Shown: one piece after another, positions 48,111-56,937 of the stretch
How positions within the stretch are numbered: the stretch's first letter is position 1
Layout of the letters: each line of letters opens with the position of its first letter
DNA from: Streptomyces flavochromogenes
GTDB taxonomy: Bacteria > Actinomycetota > Actinomycetes > Streptomycetales > Streptomycetaceae
Assembly: GCF_000717595.1 (NCBI RefSeq)
Contig: NZ_JNZO01000018.1
Span: forward strand, 62,001-126,000
Direction of reading: 5' to 3'
Length of the DNA: 64,000 nt
Program-made: the position numbers and the translations under genes
The notes under the pieces: model-generated
Database searches by the model: none
Told to the model about the DNA's origin: nothing
The model's input: the letters and a program-made list of their open reading frames with translations, nothing else

Positions 48111-49091
48111 CTACCGGGCGAGGCGCATGCGGACGTACTCCCCGCCGGAGGCAGGCGCGCCCGTGGTCCCGGCAGACCCCTCGGACCCCTCCGAGAACGC
48201 CTTCGAAGACCCCGAGACCTTCGACCAGCCTCCCCGCGCCTCACCCGCGCGCCACACCCGGTCCCCGTACGCGACCTCCGTGATGCGCAGTGTCTCCGAC
48301 CGCGCCACGGCCCACTGCGCCAGCTCCCAGCCGCGCCGCGCGTCCGCCGCCGCGCGCCCGGACCCGGCCGCCGACCGGACCGGCACCACGAGCACCGGCG
48401 GCTCGGCCGCCGACCGGCCCGCGCTCGGGCCGCCCGTCACGGCCGTCGGAGCCGCCTTCTCGCCGAAGGCGCGCACCAGCTCCGCGCGCACCTTCTCGGG
48501 ATCGCCCGGACGGCCCTCGGCATCGCTCGCCGTACAGGAGAGGGCGGCCGGGGACCGGCCCGTCAGCGCGGCCGAGAGAAGGCCGGCGTCCGGCTCGTGC
48601 TTCGCGTACGCCTGCGGGAAACCGCTCTTCTGCACCTTCTGCGCCGCCACCGTCAGCGGCAGCCGCGAATACCCCGGGACCTTCTCCAGGCCGTCGTAGA
48701 ACTTCCCCGACGCGTACACCGGGTCCATGATCTGCGCCGGAGTCCCCCAGCCCATCGAGGGCCGCTGCTGGAAGAGTCCGAGCGAGTCCCGGTCGCCGTG
48801 CTCGATGTTCCGCAGCGCCGACTCCTGGAGCGCCGTCGCGAGGGCGATGGTCACCGCCCGCTCGGGCAGGCCCCGGCTGGTGCCCACGGCGGAGATCATC
48901 GCGGCGTTCGACGCCTGCTCCGGAGTGAACTCGTACCGGTTGTCCCCGGTGCCGACACTGCACCGGGGCGTACCGGTACTCCCCGTCATCTGGTGGAAGG
49001 CCACGTACGAGGCAAGGCCGAGGAGCGCGGCGAAGGCGGCCGCGGAACGGGCGAGGCGGCCGCGACGGCGAGGGCGGGTGGGCTCGGACAC
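48111..49091 (-). CDS. Exported protein with lysozyme-like segment
   Basis: A 326-residue protein with a basic N-terminus and one signal-anchor helix (SAAAFAALLGLASYVAFH). The external segment ERAVTIALATALQESALRN, with LGLFQQRPSMGWGT after it, resembles the catalytic region of lytic transglycosylase/lysozyme-like domains, with Glu in LQES in the usual position. Proteins of this type are often labelled heavy-metal transporter without evidence. The distal half is Ala/Gly-rich. Start is uncertain: GTG 49091 or GTG 49100, neither with a clear ribosome site. It is divergent from dapE with about 38 bases between starts. A role in peptidoglycan turnover is inferred. Confidence 0.68.
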   Translation of the reverse strand: MSEPTRPRRRGRLARSAAAFAALLGLASYVAFHQMTGSTGTPRCSVGTGDNRYEFTPEQASNAAMISAVGTSRGLPERAVTIALATALQESALRNIEHGDRDSLGLFQQRPSMGWGTPAQIMDPVYASGKFYDGLEKVPGYSRLPLTVAAQKVQKSGFPQAYAKHEPDAGLLSAALTGRSPAALSCTASDAEGRPGDPEKVRAELVRAFGEKAAPTAVTGGPSAGRSAAEPPVLVVPVRSAAGSGRAAADARRGWELAQWAVARSETLRITEVAYGDRVWRAGEARGGWSKVSGSSKAFSEGSEGSAGTTGAPASGGEYVRMRLAR

Positions 49092-49117
49092 GGGGCCCAC
49101 CGTACTGGAGGCCGCGT

Positions 49118-49123
49118 TAGGGT
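49118..49123 (+). promoter_or_regulatory. -10 box for a leaderless dapE transcript
   Basis: TAGGGT ends 6 bases before the dapE ATG, identical in sequence and spacing to the box before mshB. No ribosome site is present. Confidence 0.5.
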
Positions 49124-49129
49124 CGGCAC

Positions 49130-50224
49130 ATGGCTGACATCACCCCGCTCGACGCGCCCCTCGACCTGTCCCAGGACGGGGCCGCGCTCACCGCCGCCCT
49201 CGTCGACTTCCCGTCCGTCAGCGGGACCGAGCAGCCGCTCGCGGACGCCATCGAGCAGGCACTGCGCGCGCTGCCGCACCTCACGGTCGACCGGTACGGA
49301 AACAACGTCGTGGCCCGTACGCGCCTCGGCCGCGGCGAGCGCGTCGTCCTCGCCGGCCACATCGACACCGTGCCGATCGCCGACAACGTGCCCTCGCGGC
49401 TCGACGAGGACGGCATCCTGTGGGGCTGCGGCACCTCCGACATGAAGTCCGGGGTCGCCGTCCAGCTGCGGATCGCCGCCACCGTCCCCGAGCCCAACCG
49501 GGACCTCACGTTCGTCTTCTACGACAACGAGGAGGTCGCCGCCGACCTCAACGGCCTCGGGAAGATCGCCGACGCGCACCCCGACTGGCTGGAGGGCGAC
49601 TTCGCCGTCCTGCTGGAGCCCTCCGACGCCCAGGTCGAGGGCGGCTGCCAGGGCACGCTGCGCGTGATCCTGCACACCGCGGGTGAGCGGGCCCACTCCG
49701 CACGCTCCTGGATGGGCTCCAACGCCATCCACTCCGCCGCCCCGATCCTGGCCCGACTCGCCGCGTACGAGCCGCGCAAGCCGGTCATCGACGGCCTGCA
49801 GTACCACGAGGGCCTCAACGCCGTCGCGATCCAGGGCGGCGTCGCCACCAACGTCATCCCCGACGCGTGCACGGTCACGGTCAACTACCGCTACGCCCCC
49901 GACCGCTCGCCGGCCGAGGCGCTGGCGTACGTCCGCGAGTTCTTCGCCGACTGCGACATCGCCGACCTCGTGGTCGACGACGAGAGCCCCGGCGCCCTGC
50001 CCGGCCTCTCCCACCCGGCGGCTGAGGCCTTCATGAAGGCCGTCGGCGGCAGCGCCCAGCCCAAGTTCGGCTGGACCGACGTGGCCCGCTTCAGCGCCCT
50101 CGGCGTGCCCGCGGTCAACTACGGCCCCGGCGACCCCATCTATGCCCACAAGCGGGACGAGCACGTGCCCGTCGACCGGATCCACCACTGCGAGGCACGG
50201 CTGCGCGACTGGCTGACCGCCTGA
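49130..50224 (+). CDS. dapE: Succinyl-diaminopimelate desuccinylase DapE
   Basis: A 364-residue M20-family metallohydrolase that removes succinate from N-succinyl-LL-diaminopimelate, feeding lysine and peptidoglycan synthesis. Zinc-site motifs are AGHIDTVP (His and Asp), WGCGTSDMKSG (bridging Asp) and YDNEEV (catalytic and ligand Glu). A dimerisation lid domain lies in the middle (GERAHSARSWMGSNAIH), and GDPIYAHKRDEHV supplies the last His. It acts directly after DapC, encoded 2 kb away. Confidence 0.94.
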   Translation: MADITPLDAPLDLSQDGAALTAALVDFPSVSGTEQPLADAIEQALRALPHLTVDRYGNNVVARTRLGRGERVVLAGHIDTVPIADNVPSRLDEDGILWGCGTSDMKSGVAVQLRIAATVPEPNRDLTFVFYDNEEVAADLNGLGKIADAHPDWLEGDFAVLLEPSDAQVEGGCQGTLRVILHTAGERAHSARSWMGSNAIHSAAPILARLAAYEPRKPVIDGLQYHEGLNAVAIQGGVATNVIPDACTVTVNYRYAPDRSPAEALAYVREFFADCDIADLVVDDESPGALPGLSHPAAEAFMKAVGGSAQPKFGWTDVARFSALGVPAVNYGPGDPIYAHKRDEHVPVDRIHHCEARLRDWLTA

Positions 50225-50323
50225 CTTCCCTCGCCCCGACTCCCGTAATTTCGCATTTCGTCACCTCTGTGGTCCTACGCTGACCGGACCAGAAGATCGT
50301 TGGATCGACGGAGGGAGCAGGCC

Positions 50324-51073
50324 ATGGGTATCCCTGAAGGGGAGACGAAGCCGGAGGAGCAGCGGCTCGGGCCGGTGCTCAGGCGCAGGGACCAGGTCCA
50401 GCCGGGCACCACGGACCAGCGGCTGCTCGACACCGAGGGCGACTCGGAATGGGTGCACACCGACCCCTGGCGGGTCATGCGCATCCAGTCCGAGTTCGTC
50501 GAGGGCTTCGGCGCCCTCGCCGAACTGCCGAGCGCGATCAGCGTCTTCGGCTCGGCCCGCACCAAGCCGGACTCGCCGGAGTACGAGGCGGGTGTACGGA
50601 TCGGCAGGGCGCTCGTCGAGGCCGGCTTCGCGGTCATCACGGGCGGCGGCCCCGGCGCCATGGAGGCGGCCAACAAGGGTGCCCGCGAGGCCAAGGGCGT
50701 CTCGGTGGGCCTCGGCATCGAGCTCCCCTTCGAGCAGGGGCTCAACCCGCACGTCGACATCGGCGTGAACTTCCGCTACTTCTTCGTCCGCAAGACGATG
50801 TTCGTGAAGTACGCGCAGGGCTTCGTGGTCCTGCCCGGCGGACTCGGCACCCTCGACGAGCTCTTCGAGGCGCTGACTCTGGTCCAGACCCGCAAGGTCA
50901 CCCGCTTCCCGATCGTCCTCTTCGGCACGGAGTACTGGAAGGGCCTCGTGGACTGGCTCCGCGACTCGGTCGTCGCGGGCGGCAAGGCCTCGGAGCGGGA
51001 CCTGCTCCTCTTCCACGTCACGGACGACGTGGAAGAGGCGGTGGCGTTGGTGACGAAGGAGACGGGCAAGTAG
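50324..51073 (+). CDS. LOG-family Rossmann-fold protein
   Basis: A 249-residue protein of the LOG/TIGR00730 family, whose studied members are cytokinin riboside monophosphate phosphoribohydrolases. The nucleotide loop GGGPGAMEAANKGA is near residue 110 and the diagnostic PGGxGTxxE motif (VLPGGLGTLDELFE) is near residue 170, with the catalytic Arg nearby. GGAGGGAG precedes the ATG. The 3' end overlaps the converging folP gene by 56 bases. The physiological substrate in bacteria like this is uncertain. Confidence 0.9.
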   Translation: MGIPEGETKPEEQRLGPVLRRRDQVQPGTTDQRLLDTEGDSEWVHTDPWRVMRIQSEFVEGFGALAELPSAISVFGSARTKPDSPEYEAGVRIGRALVEAGFAVITGGGPGAMEAANKGAREAKGVSVGLGIELPFEQGLNPHVDIGVNFRYFFVRKTMFVKYAQGFVVLPGGLGTLDELFEALTLVQTRKVTRFPIVLFGTEYWKGLVDWLRDSVVAGGKASERDLLLFHVTDDVEEAVALVTKETGK

Positions 51074-51905
51074 CGGTCCACGGGGCGGGGGTGGACGCCA
51101 CCATGTCGAGGACCTGCCGTGTCTCGGCGACCTCGTGCACCCGGTACACCTGCGCCCCCAGCCAGGCGGACACGGCGGTCGTCGCCAAGGTCCCGAGGAC
51201 CCGCTCCTTCACCGGCCGGTCGAGCGTCTCGCCCACGAAGTCCTTGTTGGACAGGGACACGAGCACCGGCCAGCCCGTCTCCGCCATCTCGCCGAGCCGA
51301 CGCGTCGCCTCCAGGCTGTGCCGGGTGTTCTTCCCGAAGTCGTGTCCCGGGTCGATCATGATCGCGTCCCGCCGCACCCCGAGCGCGACCGCCCGCTCCG
51401 CGAGCCCCACGGTGACGCGCAGGATGTCGGCCATCACGTCCTCGTACTCCACGCGGTGCGGCCGCGTGCGCGGCTCCGCGCCGCCCGCGTGGGTGCACAC
51501 GAGCCCCGCGCCGTACTTCGCGGCGACCTCGGCGAGTCCGGGGTCGACCCCGCCCCACGCGTCGTTCAGGACGTCCGCGCCGGCCTCGCAGACCGCCGCG
51601 CCGACGTCCGCCCGCCAGGTGTCCACGCTGATGACGACATCGGGATGGCGGCGGCGGACCTCGGCGACGAAACCGACCGTGCGTCGCGCCTCCTCCTCGG
51701 CCGTGACCTCCTCGCCGGGGCCCGCCTTCACCCCGCCGATGTCGATGATCGCCGCCCCCTCGGCCACGGCCTGCTCGACGCGGGCGAGCGCCGGCTCGTC
51801 CCGGAAGGTGGCGCCCTGGTCGTAGAAGGAGTCCGGGGTCCGGTTCACGATCGCCATGATCACCGGCTCGTGCGGCCCGAATTCACGCCGTCCCAAGCGC
51901 AGCAT
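51018..51905 (-). CDS. folP2: Dihydropteroate synthase homologue, FolP2-like
   Basis: A 295-residue TIM-barrel protein of the pterin-binding family. Classical DHPS joins pterin pyrophosphate to p-aminobenzoate. The first loop reads NRTPDSFYDQG rather than the NVTPDSFSDGG of true FolP, and the second (IIDIGGVKAGPG) lacks the usual EST. This fits the FolP2 type, whose mycobacterial member is reported not to act as a DHPS. The gene position between LOG and a DivIVA-like gene also matches the mycobacterial folP2 locus. The ATG at 51905 follows GGGAGGACAAAAGGG. Its 3' end overlaps the LOG gene. Confidence 0.86.
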   Translation of the reverse strand: MLRLGRREFGPHEPVIMAIVNRTPDSFYDQGATFRDEPALARVEQAVAEGAAIIDIGGVKAGPGEEVTAEEEARRTVGFVAEVRRRHPDVVISVDTWRADVGAAVCEAGADVLNDAWGGVDPGLAEVAAKYGAGLVCTHAGGAEPRTRPHRVEYEDVMADILRVTVGLAERAVALGVRRDAIMIDPGHDFGKNTRHSLEATRRLGEMAETGWPVLVSLSNKDFVGETLDRPVKERVLGTLATTAVSAWLGAQVYRVHEVAETRQVLDMVASTPAPWTATCPSPSSPTPPPLPRRP

Positions 51906-52008
51906 CCCTTTTGTCCTCCCTCGTGTCCGTTCGCCTGCGACCCTAGCTGTCGGTGGCGCATGGCACGATCGGCACGGGACGTTTTCCACTCCGGGGAGAG
52001 GCACGCAG

Positions 52009-52335
52009 GTGTTCTGGTTTCTGCTCATCACGATGGTCGTGGTCGTGGCCGCGGTGACCCTGGCCGTGGTCGGCGGCGGCGACAGCGAGGTGCTGCCCGA
52101 CGTGGCGCCCGAGGAGCTCGTCGACCCGCTCCCGGCCGCCCGCCCGGTCGACCGCGCGGACGTCGAGGCGCTCCGTCTCCCCGTCGCGGTCCGCGGCTAC
52201 CGGATGGCGGACGTGGACGACGTGCTGGTCCGCCTCGGCGCCGAGCTGGCCGAGCGCGACGCCCGGATCTCCGAGCTGGAGGAGGCGCTCGCGGGAGCGG
52301 CCGCCGCCGGTGACGGAGAGGACGGGCCGGCGTGA
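52009..52335 (+). CDS. Small membrane-anchored DivIVA-like protein
   Basis: A 108-residue protein with an N-terminal helix (FWFLLITMVVVVAAVTLAVVGG) and an acidic linker. The segment LRLPVAVRGYRMADVDDVLVRLGAEL matches the DivIVA lipid-binding start (RGY and VDD-like), followed by a short coiled coil. DivIVA proteins mark curved membrane at poles and septa. This one lacks the long oligomerising coil. GGGGAGAG precedes the GTG. The next gene starts within its stop codon (GTGA). Confidence 0.8.
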   Translation: MFWFLLITMVVVVAAVTLAVVGGGDSEVLPDVAPEELVDPLPAARPVDRADVEALRLPVAVRGYRMADVDDVLVRLGAELAERDARISELEEALAGAAAAGDGEDGPA

Positions 52336-52919
52336 CGGCCGGCGGCGCGGTGCCGGGCCCGGACGGGCGGCTGCGCTGCCCCTGGGGCCTGTCGACCGAG
52401 GACTACGTGGCGTACCACGACGAGGAGTGGGGCCGCGCGGTCCACGGCGACGACGCGTTGTTCGAGCGGCTCTGTCTGGAGGCGTTCCAGTCCGGTCTTT
52501 CGTGGATCACGATCCTGCGCCGCCGCGAGGGCTTCAGGGCGGCGTTCGCCGGTTTCCGGATCGCCTCGGTCGCCGAGTTCGGTGACACGGACCGCGAGCG
52601 GCTCCTCGTGGACGAGGGCATCATCCGCAACCGGGCCAAGATCGACGCGACCCTGGCCAACGCGAAACTGCTGGCCGGCTGGGCCCCGGGCGAACTGGAC
52701 GAGCTGATCTGGTCGTACGCCCCCGATCCGACGACCCGTCCGGTCCCGCGTACGGTCGCGGACGTCCCGGCGGTCACGGACGAGTCCACGGCCCTCTCGA
52801 AGGCCCTCAAGAAACGAGGCCTCCGCTTCATCGGCCCGACCACGGCCTACGCCCTGATGCAGGCCTGTGGGCTGGTCGACGACCACGTGAAGGGGTGCGT
52901 GGCCCGGGGCGGGAAGTAG
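52332..52919 (+). CDS. tag: DNA-3-methyladenine glycosylase I
   Basis: A 195-residue base-excision repair enzyme of the HhH family that removes 3-methyladenine. Zinc-ligand positions are CPWG near the start, the AYHDEEWG motif, and His/Cys near the end (VDDHVKGC). The signature EAFQSGLSWITIL and GPTTAYALMQACG are typical of Tag. Translation is coupled to the DivIVA-like gene by a 4-base overlap. Confidence 0.94.
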   Translation: MTAGGAVPGPDGRLRCPWGLSTEDYVAYHDEEWGRAVHGDDALFERLCLEAFQSGLSWITILRRREGFRAAFAGFRIASVAEFGDTDRERLLVDEGIIRNRAKIDATLANAKLLAGWAPGELDELIWSYAPDPTTRPVPRTVADVPAVTDESTALSKALKKRGLRFIGPTTAYALMQACGLVDDHVKGCVARGGK

Positions 52920-52945
52920 CCCCCCGGGCCCTGCCTGCGGCCCCC

Positions 52946-53749
52946 TCAGCGGCCCAGGTACTTCGGCTTCTCCTTGGCGATGAAGGCGCGGACCGCGATC
53001 GTGTGGTCCTCGGAGGCGCCAGCCCGGTTCTGGAGCTCCTCCTCCTTGTCCAGTGCCTCGGACAGGGAGTGGTCGGCGCCGTAGGCGAGGGACTCCTTCA
53101 GGGCCGCGTACGCCACCGTCGGGCCCGCCGCCAGCTTGCGGGCCACCTTCTCGGCCTCGGCGGTGAGGTCGGCGGCCGGGACGACGCGGTTCGCGATGCC
53201 CAGCTCGTACGCCTCCTGGGCGGTGATCGAACGCGGGAAGAGCAGCAGGTCGGAGGCGCGGCTCGGGCCGATCAGACGGGGGAGCGTCCAGGACATCCCC
53301 GAGTCGGCGGTCAACGCGACCCCCGCGAAGGAGGTGTTGAACGACGCGGTGTCCGCGACCACCCGGTAGTCCGCCGCGAGCGCGAAGCCGAAGCCGGCCC
53401 CGGCCGCGACGCCGTTCACGCCGGCGACGACGGGCTTCCGCATGCCCGCGAGCGCCTTGGTGATCGGGTTGTAGTGGTCCCGGACCGTGTTCATGGTCTC
53501 CTGGGTGCCGTTCTCGTGGTCCGCCATGAGCAGACCCACGTGTTCCTTCAGGTCCTGGCCGACGCAGAACGCCCGCTCACCCGCCGCGGTGAGCAGCACC
53601 GCCCGTACGGCGGGGTCCGCCGCGGCCGTCTCGGCCGCGTCGCGGAGGGCGACTTTCGCCGCCACGTTCATCGCGTTCATGGCCTCGGGGCGGTTGAGCG
53701 TGATGGTGGCGAGCCCGTCGCTCACCTCGTACAGCACCGTGTCGGCCAT
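52946..53749 (-). CDS. Enoyl-CoA hydratase/isomerase family protein
   Basis: A 267-residue crotonase-fold enzyme acting on acyl-CoA double bonds. The N-terminal GLATITLNRPEAMNAMN, the oxyanion-hole strand VAGVNGVAAGAGFGFALAAD, and GQDLKEH (CoA-binding loop) are clear. The catalytic Glu usual in the second site is not obvious (TADSGMSWTLPRLIG has Asp), so isomerase activity is as likely as hydratase. GAAGGGAAC precedes the ATG at 53749. It converges on tag with 26 bases between. Confidence 0.9.
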   Translation of the reverse strand: MADTVLYEVSDGLATITLNRPEAMNAMNVAAKVALRDAAETAAADPAVRAVLLTAAGERAFCVGQDLKEHVGLLMADHENGTQETMNTVRDHYNPITKALAGMRKPVVAGVNGVAAGAGFGFALAADYRVVADTASFNTSFAGVALTADSGMSWTLPRLIGPSRASDLLLFPRSITAQEAYELGIANRVVPAADLTAEAEKVARKLAAGPTVAYAALKESLAYGADHSLSEALDKEEELQNRAGASEDHTIAVRAFIAKEKPKYLGR

Positions 53750-54061
53750 GGGGTTCCCTTCGCCTCTTTGCGTGGTTGACCTGCACAGCATGGCGGACAT
53801 CACCCGCCCCGCCCATGTGAGCTGCGTCAAAGATTCGAAGGGCCCGGCCGGACCCCGAGCGGCGAAGTATCGCAGGCCGATCGCCGAAATGTGGGGTTTT
53901 GAGAGAGCGCGTTGCGCAAGCGATGCCATTCGATGTTGGTCATCGGGTCCTGCCATGCGGGATAATGACCTGGAAGCAATGTGTTCGAAGCCGGTGACGC
54001 GTGCTCCAGGTCATGGAGCTGCCCGGCTGACAAAGAGCTGGTTTCAGGAAGGGGAACAAGC
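53750..54061. other. Divergent promoter region with 5' leader
   Basis: No gene. It carries the promoter of the enoyl-CoA hydratase gene and a likely promoter at 53936-53966 for DUF3117. An inverted repeat GACCTGGA/TCCAGGTC (53967-53974 and 54005-54012) could form a stem in the DUF3117 leader. Confidence 0.5.
53936..53966 (+). promoter_or_regulatory. Candidate promoter of DUF3117 gene
   Basis: TTGGTC is followed after 19 bases by GATAAT, a good -10 hexamer. The spacer is slightly long. A start near 53973 would give a leader of about 90 bases containing an 8-base-pair stem. Confidence 0.45.
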
Positions 54062-54229
54062 ATGGCGGCCATGAAGCCGCGGACGGGTGACGGCCCGCTC
54101 GAGGTGACCAAGGAGGGGCGGGGCATCGTCATGCGCGTTCCGCTCGAAGGCGGCGGTCGGCTTGTCGTCGAGCTGACTCCCGACGAGGCCGAGGCGCTGG
54201 GCGACGCCCTGAAGAAGGTCGTCGGCTGA
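54062..54229 (+). CDS. DUF3117 small conserved protein (55 aa)
   Basis: A 55-residue protein found throughout actinobacteria. MAAMKPRTGDGPLEVTKEGR at the start and ELTPDEAEALGDALKK at the end are the conserved parts. GGAAGGGGAAC before the ATG gives strong translation. The mycobacterial homologue Rv1211 has been described as calmodulin-like; I see no obvious EF-hand here. It is followed by a perfect terminator, so it is monocistronic. Confidence 0.88.
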   Translation: MAAMKPRTGDGPLEVTKEGRGIVMRVPLEGGGRLVVELTPDEAEALGDALKKVVG

Positions 54230-54248
54230 CCTTCCCTCGCATCCTGAG

Positions 54249-54286
54249 CACTGCCCCGGCACGGTCCCGACCGTGCCGGGGCAGTG
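54249..54286. terminator. Strong bidirectional terminator
   Basis: CACTGCCCCGGCACGGT pairs perfectly over 17 bases with its complement across a 4-base loop, between DUF3117 and the converging methyltransferase gene. Confidence 0.92.
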
Positions 54287-54345
54287 GTGTGTCCGGGGCC
54301 GGCCGGCCGGCCGGTGCGTCGGAGGCGGGGCGGAGCGGGGGCTTC

Positions 54346-55011
54346 TCAGCCGCGGCGGACCGCGCACAGCAGGCCGTCGCCCACCGGCAGCAGGGAAGGG
54401 ATGAGCTCGTGGCTCTCCCGCACCGTGCGCAGCAGCTCGCGGACCCGCTGGACCTCGGCCGGCTGGGCCCCCGAGTCGACCGTGCGGCCGTCCGCGAAGA
54501 CGCCCTCGAAGCAGACGAGTCCGCCAGGTCGCAGCAGGCGCAACGATTCAGCGAGGTAGTCCAGGTACTCGAGCCGGTCGCCGTCGCAGAACACGAGGTC
54601 GTACCCGCCGTCCGCGAGGCGCGGCAGGACGTCCAGGGCCCGGCCGGGGATGAACCGCGCCCGGTTGCCCGCGAAACCCGCCGCGCGGAACGCCGTCTTG
54701 GCGAGCTGCTGCCGCTCCGGCTGGAGGTCCACCGTCGTCAGGACGCCGTCCGGCCGCATCCCGAGCAGCAGGTAGATGCCGGACACGCCGGTGCCCGTGC
54801 CGATCTCCGCCACCGCCTTCGCGTCCGCCGTGGCCGCGAGCAGGCGCAGCGCCCCACCGGTGCCCGGCGACACCGAGGGCAGCCCTGCCTCCCGGGCCCG
54901 CTCCCGGGCCCAGCGCAGAGCTTCGTCCTCGGCGACAAAGGCGTCGGCGAACGACCAGCTCGTCTGCCGGTTGGCGGTAATGGCCCTCTCCTGTCCCCGT
55001 AGTTGACGCAA
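54346..55011 (-). CDS. SAM-dependent O-methyltransferase
   Basis: A class I methyltransferase of 211-221 residues, close to the catechol-type O-methyltransferase family 3. Motif I is [16 protein letters not shown] near residue 70; [15 protein letters not shown] follows, and DLVFCDGDR supplies metal-binding Asp. The start is unusual: TTG 55011 has no ribosome site, while AGGAGAGGG lies just before an in-frame ATT at 54981, where the conserved ITANRQTSW begins. The gene sits directly before the divergent sigma-factor gene, as the homologue does before sigE in mycobacteria. Confidence 0.87.
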   Translation of the reverse strand: MRQLRGQERAITANRQTSWSFADAFVAEDEALRWARERAREAGLPSVSPGTGGALRLLAATADAKAVAEIGTGTGVSGIYLLLGMRPDGVLTTVDLQPERQQLAKTAFRAAGFAGNRARFIPGRALDVLPRLADGGYDLVFCDGDRLEYLDYLAESLRLLRPGGLVCFEGVFADGRTVDSGAQPAEVQRVRELLRTVRESHELIPSLLPVGDGLLCAVRRG

Positions 55012-55153
55012 CGGTGACTGTATCCGCTGTCAGCGGGAACCCGCAGATGGGACCGGGCGTTCACCAGGGGAAGGACGCGGCAGGAGGAAGCCGGGGGAGC
55101 CGGTTCCAAATTCGCGTAAAGATTCTTATCCGGAGCTAACGGGCGAGGTGGCT

Positions 55154-55912
55154 ATGGTAGGGGCTCCACTGGACACCACCAGAGCCGACAGGGGAGGTGC
55201 GGCTGCGCCTGTGGATCGGGGAGGAGTGCTTCGGCGTCTTCTCAGGTCGGCGGGTGAGCCGAAATCCGTGACCGACACCGCTGACCGAATCCGCACCGCC
55301 GACTCCGCTCCCACCACCGCGACCTTCGCATCGGATGCGGAATCGCAGGCGTGGACTCCGCCCACCTGGGAGGAGATCGTCAGCACGCACAGCGGCCGGG
55401 TATACCGCCTCGCATACCGGCTGACCGGCAACCAGCACGACGCCGAGGACCTGACCCAGGAGGTCTTCGTCCGCGTCTTCCGCTCGCTGTCGACGTACAC
55501 GCCGGGCACCTTCGAGGGCTGGCTCCACCGCATCACCACCAACCTCTTCCTCGACATGGTCCGCCGCAAGCAGCGCATCCGTTTCGACGCGCTCGCCGAC
55601 GACGCCGCCGAGCGCCTGCCCAGCCGTGAGCCCTCGCCGCAGCAGGTGTTCAACGACACCCACTTCGACGCGGACGTGCAGCAGGCCCTCGACACCCTCG
55701 CGCCCGAGTTCCGTGCCGCGGTCGTCCTCTGCGACATCGAAGGGCTGTCGTACGAGGAGATCGCCGCGACCCTCGGCGTGAAGCTCGGCACCGTCCGCAG
55801 CCGTATCCACCGCGGGCGCTCCCACCTGCGCAAGGCCCTCAAGCACCGCTCGCCCGAGGCACGGGCGGAGCGTGCCCTGGCCTCCGTCGGATGGGAGGCA
55901 GGGACAGCGTGA
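55154..55912 (+). CDS. sigE: ECF RNA polymerase sigma factor (SigE-type)
   Basis: A sigma-70 family, group 4 factor of about 252 residues. An unusually long N-terminal extension (about 75 residues, polar) precedes region 2 ([26 protein letters not shown], then [20 protein letters not shown]) and region 4 ([25 protein letters not shown]). It corresponds by position and partners to M. tuberculosis SigE, not to the S. coelicolor sigE of the cseABC system. The next gene, its likely anti-sigma factor, starts in its stop codon (GTGA). Start choice between GTG 55148, ATG 55154 and GTG 55268 is open. Expected role: envelope-stress response. Confidence 0.91.
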   Translation: MVGAPLDTTRADRGGAAAPVDRGGVLRRLLRSAGEPKSVTDTADRIRTADSAPTTATFASDAESQAWTPPTWEEIVSTHSGRVYRLAYRLTGNQHDAEDLTQEVFVRVFRSLSTYTPGTFEGWLHRITTNLFLDMVRRKQRIRFDALADDAAERLPSREPSPQQVFNDTHFDADVQQALDTLAPEFRAAVVLCDIEGLSYEEIAATLGVKLGTVRSRIHRGRSHLRKALKHRSPEARAERALASVGWEAGTA

Positions 55913-56859
55913 GCGGCACAGTTCCCTCGTCACCGACCCCCGCGGAGCACCACCTCGGGGACCGGCTGGCCGCGCTCGTCGACGGCGAGCTCGGCCACGA
56001 CTCCCGCGATCGGGTCCTCGCCCACCTCGCGACCTGCGCCCGCTGCAAGGCGGAGGCCGACGCGCAGCGCACCCTCAAGAGCGTCTTCGCCTCGGCGGCT
56101 CCGCCGCCGCCCTCGGAGGGATTCCTCGCCCGGCTGCAGGGGCTACCCGGGGGCCCCGGTGAGCCGGGTGGACCCGGCGGACCGAGAGGCCCCCTCGAAG
56201 AACTCCTCGGCGCGGGCGGCGTGAGGTCCGACGGCTTCGCCACGGCGGCCGTCGTCACCCCGCACTCCCCGCACGCCGCCCCGCAGACCGGCTTCCGCAT
56301 CCACGAGGTCGGCGACCGCGCGTCCGGAACCTCCTGGCGCGGCCGGCGCTTCGCCTTCGCGGCGGCCAGCGCCGTCTCGTTCGCGGCCATCGCCCTCGGC
56401 GGCACCCTGCCGCTGGAGGCCTCGGTGAACGCGAGCGCGCGCGGCGGCCAGGGCACCGGCACGGCGGTCACCCCGCTGCGTGCCACCGCCACGGGCCCCG
56501 GCGGCGGCACGGCCGTCTCGCGGGGTACGCGCTCCGGCGAGCGTGGCGCCCAGTCCGTCGACGGCTCACAGGTGGCATCCGGGGCTCCGCTGACTCCCGG
56601 CATCCCGGCGGCCCTGCCGCACGGGCCGGTGTCACCGGTCGGTCCGGGCACGGTCCCGGCGGGCGCCGTCCCGCCGGACGCGGTGCGGTCCCCGGCCATG
56701 CCGCTGGTGGCGATGCGGCTCCGGGACCCGGCCACGCAGTCGTTGCTCGCCCTGTCGCCGTTCATACGACCGACGGGGCCGGCCCTCCGACTGGCCTTCG
56801 GTCCCGGAACCGGTCCGGCGCTTAGTCCGACCACCGCACCGCTCGGCTCCCCCCGCTGA
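55909..56859 (+). CDS. ZAS-type membrane anti-sigma factor
   Basis: A 316-residue protein. The N-terminal domain (about 12-55) has [14 protein letters not shown] and the zinc motif HLATCARC (Hx3Cx2C), as in RsrA/RseA-type anti-sigma factors. One transmembrane helix follows (about 148-170, [18 protein letters not shown]). The outer 145 residues are Gly, Pro and Thr-rich with no recognisable domain. It should hold the sigma factor at the membrane and release it on stress; an HtrA-like protease encoded next may cleave the outer part. The GTG overlaps the sigma gene by 4 bases with GGGAGG upstream. Confidence 0.88.
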   Translation: MSGTVPSSPTPAEHHLGDRLAALVDGELGHDSRDRVLAHLATCARCKAEADAQRTLKSVFASAAPPPPSEGFLARLQGLPGGPGEPGGPGGPRGPLEELLGAGGVRSDGFATAAVVTPHSPHAAPQTGFRIHEVGDRASGTSWRGRRFAFAAASAVSFAAIALGGTLPLEASVNASARGGQGTGTAVTPLRATATGPGGGTAVSRGTRSGERGAQSVDGSQVASGAPLTPGIPAALPHGPVSPVGPGTVPAGAVPPDAVRSPAMPLVAMRLRDPATQSLLALSPFIRPTGPALRLAFGPGTGPALSPTTAPLGSPR

Positions 56860-56937
56860 CCCGCGACCTGGTTGAATCCAGGGACAGCGGCGCCCGCCCA
56901 ACGGGGCGCGGACGGGTCAGCGGGTTGCGGGGAGAGC

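Noticed and set aside
55154-55912. Sigma factor considered as the S. coelicolor sigE of the cseABC system
   Set aside because: No lipoprotein or two-component genes follow; instead a ZAS anti-sigma, HtrA-like protease and tatB follow, as at mycobacterial sigE.
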